This document shows positions 23,857 through 28,804 of a DNA stretch of 28,804 nt, one piece after another. Position 1 is the first letter of the stretch. Every line of letters begins with the position of its first letter. The stretch comes from JBLHOS01 sp047623825 (GTDB lineage Bacteria > Pseudomonadota > Alphaproteobacteria > Rhodobacterales > Rhodobacteraceae): contig JBLHOS010000035.1 in assembly GCA_047623825.1 (NCBI GenBank), forward strand, positions 1 through 28,804, given 5' to 3'. The position numbers were made by a program, and so were the translations under genes. The notes under the pieces are model-generated. The model worked only from the letters and a program-made list of their open reading frames with translations, did no database searches and was not told the DNA's origin.

Positions 23857-25100
23857 GCGGCCGCAACCCCGCGATCCCCCAAAGGTTTTTCATTAATTGG
23901 CAGATGCACGATGGCAGAGAACGCCCCGATTGCTACGCCAACCCACCAGACCAGCGTGTAGTCACCATATAGGTCATACAGCTTTCCGCCCAACCAGATC
24001 CCAAGGAAACTGCCCAATTGATGGCTGAAAAACACGATCCCATAAAGAGTTCCCATGTAGCGCATGCCGTAAATGTAGCCGACCAAACCACCGGTCAGTG
24101 GAACTGTGGCCAACCAAAGGCTGCCCATTGCGATAGAGAAGATAACGACTGACAGGGGCGTGATCGGCATCATGATGAAGATCGCCGATATCAAAGTGCG
24201 CCCTACATAGATGCCTGCCAACAAGTATTTCTTGGAATAGCGCTTGCCCAACCACGCGGCAGTGATTGTCCCCACAATATTTGCAAACCCGATCAAAGAG
24301 ATCGCAACTGCTCCAAGGGCTGAGGTCGAGGTGATGCCAATATTGTAGAGGGCAGATCCGGGCGCGATCGGGCCGCAAAGCTCAGTCACGAAGGCTGGGA
24401 AATGTGACGTTATGAACCCAAGCTGGTAGCCGCAGGAAAAGAAGCCGACGAAAATTAGCGTAAAGCTTGGGTCGCGAAAGGCCTTCCCAAGGATTGAGCT
24501 TAGAGATTCTTCTAGATCCGCCTTACTGATTATGGGTGAAGATCGCAGCAACGGCAGCGCAAACAGGCTGGCCATGATTAGCCCGGCAAAGACAATGAAC
24601 GTCCCTTGCCAAGGCATGACTAACATAAGGCCCTCGGCCAAAGGTGGGCCAAAGATTTGACCGATGGATCCAGACGCCGTTGCAATTCCAAGCGCGAGGG
24701 ACCGGTTATCGTCGGATGCGGCGCGCCCAACGATTGCAATGATCAGGCCGAATCCGGTGCCCGCGATGCCAAAGCCGACCAATATCTCCAGAAATTGATG
24801 TTGGCCCGGTGTGATTGCGTAAGCCGAAAAGACCAGCCCCGCTGCATAAAATAAGGCGCCGACTACGATCGCGCGCCGGTCGCCAAACTTTTCTGCGACC
24901 GCACCAAAGATCGGCTGGCCTATCCCCCATGCGAGGTTCTGGATAGCAATCGCAAGACTGAATTCCGACCTCAGCCAGCCAAACTCATTGGCGATCGGGA
25001 TCTGAAACACGCCAAAGCTGGATCGGATCGCGAAGCTAATAATAATGATGATGCACCCACCGATCAAAACTGGTGTGAACAACGATTGTTTTTGAACCAT
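23853..25100 (-). CDS. MFS transporter, oxalate/formate-antiporter-like
   Basis: A 415-residue major facilitator permease with about 12 hydrophobic segments. The loop after helix 2 reads GAVAEKFGDRRAIVVG, a good motif A. The first helix has SFGVFQIPIANEFGW, seen in the monocarboxylate/oxalate-formate type MFS branch. The second half includes LGKRYSKKYLL and LVGYIYGMRYMGTLYGIVFFSHQLGSFLG-type helices. ATG 25100 has an AGGCAGG ribosome-binding site; an in-frame start at 25151 adds 17 polar residues. It converges with the alpha/beta hydrolase and diverges from zapE. A formate exporter role would fit the nearby formaldehyde oxidation but is speculation. Confidence 0.88.
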   Translation of the reverse strand: MVQKQSLFTPVLIGGCIIIIISFAIRSSFGVFQIPIANEFGWLRSEFSLAIAIQNLAWGIGQPIFGAVAEKFGDRRAIVVGALFYAAGLVFSAYAITPGQHQFLEILVGFGIAGTGFGLIIAIVGRAASDDNRSLALGIATASGSIGQIFGPPLAEGLMLVMPWQGTFIVFAGLIMASLFALPLLRSSPIISKADLEESLSSILGKAFRDPSFTLIFVGFFSCGYQLGFITSHFPAFVTELCGPIAPGSALYNIGITSTSALGAVAISLIGFANIVGTITAAWLGKRYSKKYLLAGIYVGRTLISAIFIMMPITPLSVVIFSIAMGSLWLATVPLTGGLVGYIYGMRYMGTLYGIVFFSHQLGSFLGIWLGGKLYDLYGDYTLVWWVGVAIGAFSAIVHLPINEKPLGDRGVAAA

Positions 25101-25224
25101 AAAACCTGCCTCCGCTTCTGGGACATTCGGAGATGTGCAATGCCATGTCAAATCAGAAGCTTTGAGGCGCTAGGCTGCGATTCTTTGTGGAACTCAGACC
25201 GAAATTCGCGTTACCAAGTGGGTC

Positions 25225-26298
25225 ATGCCGCAGCCAATGCACGCCATCTACGACACTCGTGTGACCGAGGGGCTATTGCGGCCTGACCCGGCACAGCGTG
25301 CGATGCTATTGCAGCTTGAGGGCATCCGAACCCACCTCGAAACGCCACAAAAGAACGGATTTCGCAGTTTTTTTGCCAGTAAGTCAGAGCCTGCCCCCAA
25401 GGGTTTCTATATCTGGGGCGGGGTTGGGCGCGGTAAGTCAATGTTGATGGATTTGTTCTTTGCGCATGTCGGCATTGCTGAAAAACGAAGGGTGCATTTT
25501 CATGGATTCATGCAAGAGATTCAGGGCGCGCTGCATGAAGTGCGCAAAACCGGTGTGGATGATGCGATCAAACCGGTTGCTGATGCTGTAGCGTCCCAGA
25601 CTAGATTGCTGTGTTTTGATGAGATGCAGATCACTGATATTGCCGATGCGATGATTGTTGGGCGCTTGTTTGAAAAGCTGTTCGACGCTGGTGTGATTAT
25701 TGTCACGACTTCCAATCGACCACCAAAAGACCTTTATAAAGATGGGCTGAACCGGGTATTGTTCCTGCCGTTCATTGCCCAACTGGAAGAGAAGATGGAG
25801 GTTCGTGAACTGGTCTCTGAAACTGACTATCGGCAGGATAGACTGGCCGGAGAGAAGACCTATTTCTTCCCCCCGAATGCAGCGGCGCGCGCCAGCATTT
25901 CCGCTATTTGGCAAGAGCTTACTGGAGGTAAGTCCGAACCATTGGTGCTGAAAATCAAGGGCCGAGAGCTAAAAATTCCAACGTTCTGGGCAGGGGTTGC
26001 ACGCGCCACGTTCTGGGAACTTTGTGGTAAGCCTTTGGGCCCCGCCGACTATTTAGCGCTGGTCGAAAAAGTAAAGTTGCTGATCCTTGAGGATGTGCCG
26101 CTGTTGAGCCGTGAAAATTTCAATGAAGCCAAGCGGTTCGTCACGCTGATTGACACGCTTTATGAAGCAGGAACCCAATTGATTATGTCAGCCGATGCTG
26201 AGCCGGAGCGGTTATATCTAGAGGGTGCGGGTAGCTTTGAATTTGAGCGCACAGCATCGCGTCTGCGCGAAATGCAAAGCGCCGATTGGAGCCGTTAG
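25225..26298 (+). CDS. zapE: Cell division protein ZapE (AFG1-like ATPase)
   Basis: A 357-residue P-loop ATPase of the AFG1/LACE1 family; in E. coli ZapE associates with the division ring and in mitochondria the relative works in protein quality control. Walker A is GGVGRGKS at 65-72, preceded by GFYIWG. FHGFMQEIQ is a family block. Walker B is LLCFDEMQITDIADAMI, followed by TTSNRPPKDLYKDGLNR with the sensor Asn. The later F-L-P-F-I and DVPLLSRENFNEAKRFVTLIDTLYE blocks are also diagnostic. ATG 25225 gives a normal N-terminus (YDTRVTEGLLRPDPAQ). The ribosome-binding site is poor. It stands alone, between a divergent MFS gene and an aminotransferase. Confidence 0.94.
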   Translation: MPQPMHAIYDTRVTEGLLRPDPAQRAMLLQLEGIRTHLETPQKNGFRSFFASKSEPAPKGFYIWGGVGRGKSMLMDLFFAHVGIAEKRRVHFHGFMQEIQGALHEVRKTGVDDAIKPVADAVASQTRLLCFDEMQITDIADAMIVGRLFEKLFDAGVIIVTTSNRPPKDLYKDGLNRVLFLPFIAQLEEKMEVRELVSETDYRQDRLAGEKTYFFPPNAAARASISAIWQELTGGKSEPLVLKIKGRELKIPTFWAGVARATFWELCGKPLGPADYLALVEKVKLLILEDVPLLSRENFNEAKRFVTLIDTLYEAGTQLIMSADAEPERLYLEGAGSFEFERTASRLREMQSADWSR

Positions 26299-26440
26299 GC
26301 CCCAAAACTGGGCATACACATCCCATGCGTACGTTTGGCGAACAGCCTATGCCGGGTTGATCACAAATTTCCTACAACTACGTCAGAGATATTGACTTAA
26401 ATCCATACCTGCCCAACGGTTAGTTTGGGAGGAACCGATC

Positions 26441-27652
26441 ATGAGCCTTGAGGAAATATTCGCCACCCGTGCGTCGCGAATGAAAGCGTCAGAAATCCGA
26501 GAGCTGCTAAAGCTGTTGGACCAGCCCGACATCCTGTCCTTTGCTGGCGGTATTCCAGACCCGGACCTGTTTCCCAAGGTGGCGTTTCAAACTGCGATTT
26601 CAGAAATCTTAGGCTCGGCCAAAAGTGACGCAGCGCTGCAATATTCGATTAGTGAAGGCTACCCGCCGCTGCGCGACTGGATCGTGGGCGAAATGGCCAA
26701 AATCGGCATTCCTTGTGACCGTGCAAATATCTTGATCACTTCAGGCTCCCAGCAGGGGCTGGACTATTTGGGTAAGCTGTTCTTATCGCCGGGCGATACA
26801 GCCCTTGTCGGATGGCCGACCTATTTGGGCGCGCTGGGTGCATTCAACGCTTATGAGCCAAATTATGACCGGCTGGATCCGGGCAGCAACCGTTCCGCGC
26901 AAAGTTACCGTGATGTGGCGATAACGACAGGTGGTCAGGTCAAATTTGCTTATCTGTCGGTCGATTTCGCCAACCCCACCGGTGAAACGCTGGACTTGCG
27001 CGCCCGCAACACGGTTCTGGATCTGGCTGAGGAACTGGACATCGCGGTGATCGAAGACGCTGCTTATCAGTCGTTGCGTTACGACGGGCTGGCTGTACCG
27101 CCGATCCTGGCGCTGGAGATTGCCCGGCGTGGCAGCATTGAGGCGGCGCGGACGATTTATTGCGGTAGTTTCTCAAAAACTCTTGCGCCCGGATTGCGGG
27201 TTGGTTGGGTCTGTGCGGCGAAACCGGTGATCGCCCAGCTTGTATTGATGAAGCAGGCCGCGGACCTGCACTCGCCCTCGTTGAACCAGATGGCTATTGC
27301 CGAGGTTGCAGCTGGCGGATTTGACACCCACGTGGCGACAGTTCGCGCGGCGTACCGTGCGCGGCGTGATCAGATGCTGGACGCGTTGGCGCGCCATATG
27401 CCTGTTGGTGTTAGCTGGACGCGACCCGAGGGTGGCATGTTCATCTGGATGACCTTGCCGAAACATCTAAATGCCGCGGATCTTTTGGCGCAGTCCTTGG
27501 AAACATATCGCGTCGCCTTCGTTCCGGGCAGCGCATTTTATGCCGACGGGTCTGGCACAAACAGCCTGCGCCTTAGCTTTTCATTGGCGGATGGCCCGGT
27601 GATCGAAGAAGGCATGAAACGGCTGGGGCAATTGTTGCGGGCTGCAATCTGA
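26441..27652 (+). CDS. PLP-dependent aminotransferase, class I/II (2-aminoadipate-type)
   Basis: A 403-residue fold-type I aminotransferase. The opening KASEIRELLKLLDQPDILSF and AGGIPDPDLFP are typical of the LysN/MocR-related branch, but there is no N-terminal DNA-binding domain, so it is an enzyme, not a MocR regulator. The PLP Lys is Lys246 in GSFSKTLAPGLRVGW. Other active-site elements are SGSQQGLDYL (phosphate loop), NPTG and VIEDAAYQSLRY (Asp pairing with the pyridine nitrogen), and the substrate-carboxylate Arg near LRLSFS. A GGGAGG ribosome-binding site precedes the ATG. The amino donor is not predictable. The truncated oxygenase gene follows by 69 bp and may once have been its operon partner. 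Confidence 0.92.
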   Translation: MSLEEIFATRASRMKASEIRELLKLLDQPDILSFAGGIPDPDLFPKVAFQTAISEILGSAKSDAALQYSISEGYPPLRDWIVGEMAKIGIPCDRANILITSGSQQGLDYLGKLFLSPGDTALVGWPTYLGALGAFNAYEPNYDRLDPGSNRSAQSYRDVAITTGGQVKFAYLSVDFANPTGETLDLRARNTVLDLAEELDIAVIEDAAYQSLRYDGLAVPPILALEIARRGSIEAARTIYCGSFSKTLAPGLRVGWVCAAKPVIAQLVLMKQAADLHSPSLNQMAIAEVAAGGFDTHVATVRAAYRARRDQMLDALARHMPVGVSWTRPEGGMFIWMTLPKHLNAADLLAQSLETYRVAFVPGSAFYADGSGTNSLRLSFSLADGPVIEEGMKRLGQLLRAAI

Positions 27653-27675
27653 CGGCTGCGGCCTTGCCGTGATGG

Positions 27676-27707
27676 GGTCAGTTCCGTCAGGATAGCCAAA
27701 ACTGACC
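27676..27707. repeat. Perfect 8-bp inverted repeat before the truncated oxygenase
   Basis: GGTCAGTT (27676-27683) and AACTGACC (27700-27707) are exact reverse complements separated by 16 nt. There is no T run, so it is not an intrinsic terminator. It could be an operator or an RNA stem-loop near the ribosome-binding site of the next gene. Confidence 0.5.
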
Positions 27708-27721
27708 GTGGGAGAGGTGTG

Positions 27722-27970
27722 ATGCCCAAAGAGTTTCCGGAGTTGGATCTAGGCGTGTTCGAGGCTGCAACTCGCAAGGCGCGGGATGCACTTGAGGGGC
27801 AGGTTGATCAGATCTGCTGCGAAACTGGGTTTCTGGCAATTGTGGGTCACGGGGTCCCACCGGCGGTGATTGATGCAATCTGGGCCCAGACGACAACGTT
27901 CTTTGATCGGTTAATTGATGAGAAGTTCAAGGCGCACGCGCCTTATCCGGGTTACCTCTACAGTAGGTAG
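27722..27970 (+). pseudogene. Truncated isopenicillin-N-synthase-like 2OG-Fe(II) oxygenase
   Basis: Eighty-two codons encode only the N-terminal DIOX_N module of this oxygenase family (normally about 300-350 residues). Visible marks are FPELDLG, the helix CCETGFLAIVGHGVPPAVIDAIW with the family-typical G-F-x-x-x-x-G-H-G-V, FFDRLIDEKFKA and the start of the conserved P-Y-P-G-Y block. The sequence leaves the family after YPGYLYS and stops at TAG 27968. The catalytic jelly roll with its HxD...H iron triad is missing. A good GGAGAGG ribosome-binding site precedes the ATG, so a short peptide may still be made. The break coincides with the start of a transposase remnant, so transposition or deletion truncated the gene. 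Confidence 0.85.
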
Positions 27971-28129
27971 CCGGGATACCAAATATGCAATAAAGTTCAA
28001 GAATATAGCCTTGCAATGATGGCTGGCATTACTGGCCGGCTTTGGGACATTGCTGACCTCGTCGTGATGATTGACGAAAACGAGCCTGCATCGAAAAAGC
28101 GGGGCTCCCATAAGAAGAAAGCTGTTTAA
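27971..28129 (+). pseudogene. C-terminal remnant of a DDE transposase
   Basis: Reading in the frame that ends at TAA 28127-28129, the sequence gives GYQICNKVQEYSLAMMAGIT, then GRLWDIADLVVMID, then a basic tail KKRGSHKKKAV. It aligns in order with the C-terminal end of a group of DDE transposases that reads roughly Y-N-F-C-R-x-H-K-T-L-R-x-(S/T)-P-A-M-A-A-G-(V/I)-T-D-R-L-W and ends in KRGPYKKR. Only this tail is present; the DDE core is missing. Several conserved positions (His-Lys-Thr-Leu, Pro) have drifted, suggesting decay. The alignment is from memory of the family and I cannot name the IS. It fuses onto the broken oxygenase at its left and abuts the toxin remnant at its right. Confidence 0.6.
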
Positions 28130-28527
28130 TTGCCAATTGGTTTCACCCTAGAGTGGGTCAAATTTTGATGTGTAATTTTAAGGGGTTCGTTGAGCAGAAA
28201 TGGTAAAAGTGAGGCCGGTTATGGTAATATCCCCGAAGCTACCACACCGATCTATGATCGTTGCTATTGTACCCATCAGCCTGAGTGCGCCGAGATCTGA
28301 TCAGCCTTATGTGGTCCGCCTGTCAAAGAACCACCATCCTAAAGAAAGTGATGATCTACCATGCTGAGCAAAATGCGACATGGTTTCGAACATTGGAACC
28401 TACAGGCTCGAAGGGTTTAAGTTAGACCGGCGCAGGGTGGTCCAATCCGCAGGCCAGTCCGGAGGATTTACGCGCCGTTAGGGTTGCGGTGCTACATTAG
28501 CTGGGTCTCCACAATTTCGCTGAGTAG
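28130..28527 (+). pseudogene. Decayed PemK/MazF-like toxin gene
   Basis: Three frame segments read in order give one recognisable protein. Segment 1 (28141-28197): FHPRVGQILMCNFKGFVEQ. Segment 2 (from ATG 28200): MVKVRPVMVISPK, then VAIVPISLSAP, QPYVVRLSKNHHP and DDLPC, an in-frame TGA at 28365 where the family has Trp, then AKCDMVSNIGTYRLEGFKLD. Segment 3 (28453-28524): SPEDLRAVRVAVLH, TAG at 28498, LGLHNFAE. This matches the order of the alphaproteobacterial PemK-like toxins (M-V-K-x-R-P-V-V-V-I-S-P, W-A-K-x-D-M, and a C-terminal D-L-x-A-V-R-x-A-V-L-H-x-L-G-L). MazF/PemK toxins are mRNA endonucleases. At least two frameshifts and two nonsense codons make this copy inactive. I see no antitoxin gene next to it. 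Confidence 0.7.
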
Positions 28528-28654
28528 CTACTTCTTAATTGATTTGATGGCGAGTGATCGCCAATTACCATAGCGTATCCCATCAATCTGGCTTTCAGAC
28601 CTAGAGTACTAGGCAGGCTGCTCACTGGGCGATGACAAGCCTCGATTAGCCTAG
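28528..28654. other. Gene-free spacer between the toxin remnant and the IS end
   Basis: About 125 bp with stops in every useful frame and no recognisable family. It contains a small hairpin, GGCGA-GTGA-TCGCC at 28549-28562, without a T run. It probably is residual flanking sequence from earlier insertions. Confidence 0.4.
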
Positions 28655-28804
28655 GCTCCAGACTCATTGTTTCATAACCAAAACAACATGGTTGCAGCGA
28701 GGGCGATTGCAGACAGGAATACCTTTGGGCATCGGTCGTATCTGGTGGCGATCCGTCGCCAGTCTTTCAGGCGACCGAACATTATCTCGATGCGGTTGCG
28801 TCGT
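28655..28804 (-). mobile_element. IS5-family insertion sequence, one end
   Basis: The end of an IS that runs off the window. Outside the transposase stop there are 17 bp, GGCTCCAGACTCATTGT at the outer edge, fitting a terminal inverted repeat. The flank reads CTAG at 28651-28654, and IS427-type members of the IS5 family favour TA-containing targets. The other terminus and the target duplication cannot be seen, so the exact end is uncertain by a few bases. Confidence 0.7.
28672..28804 (-). CDS. IS5-family transposase, C-terminal fragment
   Basis: The last 43 codons of a leftward transposase whose 5' part lies beyond the right edge. The sequence RRNRIEIMFGRLKDWRRIAT, followed by RYDRCPKVFLSAIALAAT and MLFWL, is the standard C-terminal end of IS5-group (IS427/IS1031-like) DDE transposases, with the catalytic Glu in RNRIEIMFGRLKDWR. 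No disruption is seen in the visible part, so the element may be intact. In many such IS the transposase is made by frameshifting from two overlapping frames; the visible part would be the second. Confidence 0.88.
   Translation of the reverse strand, partial: RRNRIEIMFGRLKDWRRIATRYDRCPKVFLSAIALAATMLFWL

Noticed and set aside
26441..27652. MocR/GntR-type transcription factor
   Set aside because: The aminotransferase domain resembles that branch, but no N-terminal winged-helix domain is present.
28130..28654. Intact small genes or a working toxin-antitoxin pair
   Set aside because: All frames are broken by stops and shifts, and no antitoxin-like DNA-binding protein is encoded on either side.

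Overview
The window reads as a chromosome segment from an alphaproteobacterium, most likely a marine Rhodobacteraceae (Roseobacter-group) member. The basis is moderate GC, the order coaE-dnaQ / secB-fxsA / Tim44-like-mltA-smr, a cytochrome c2 with the Rhodobacter-type sequence pattern, a Rhodobacter-like IPP isomerase, and a glutathione-dependent formaldehyde oxidation set. The genus is inference; no rRNA or tRNA gene is present to anchor it.

Positions 1-11200 are housekeeping. The 3' end of coaE overlaps dnaQ. fxsA and secB run leftward and diverge from a compact Tim44-like / mltA / smr operon. A leftward MFS transporter and an alpha/beta-hydrolase lipoprotein follow. The hslV-hslU protease pair comes next, unusual in having a multi-spanning membrane protein translationally coupled between its two subunits. 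Then come idi and a monocistronic cytochrome c2 gene with a clear promoter and terminator.

Positions 11300-17000 hold the leftward translation/transcription operon rimP-nusA-ylxR-infB, closed by an intrinsic terminator after infB. Its 5' leader contains a canonical promoter followed about 50 nt later by a complete intrinsic terminator just before rimP. This is a good candidate for attenuation control of the operon.

Positions 17000-27700 hold C1 and accessory metabolism. frmA (S-(hydroxymethyl)glutathione dehydrogenase) is followed by a GNAT gene, a TetR regulator with a likely operator inside its own promoter, and an AEC transporter. Next is a tightly coupled operon of fghA, a HAD hydrolase, an ornithine-cyclodeaminase-family protein and an alpha/beta hydrolase. 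An MFS transporter, zapE and a PLP aminotransferase complete the block. frmA and fghA together convert formaldehyde to formate plus glutathione.

Positions 27700-28804 are a decayed mobile-DNA junction. A 2-oxoglutarate-type oxygenase gene is cut off after its N-terminal domain, directly followed by the C-terminal remnant of a DDE transposase. Abutting that is a previously unlabelled wreck of a PemK/MazF-like toxin gene, recoverable only by joining reading frames across frameshifts and nonsense codons. The window ends inside an IS5-family element. No CRISPR array, tRNA or rRNA was found.
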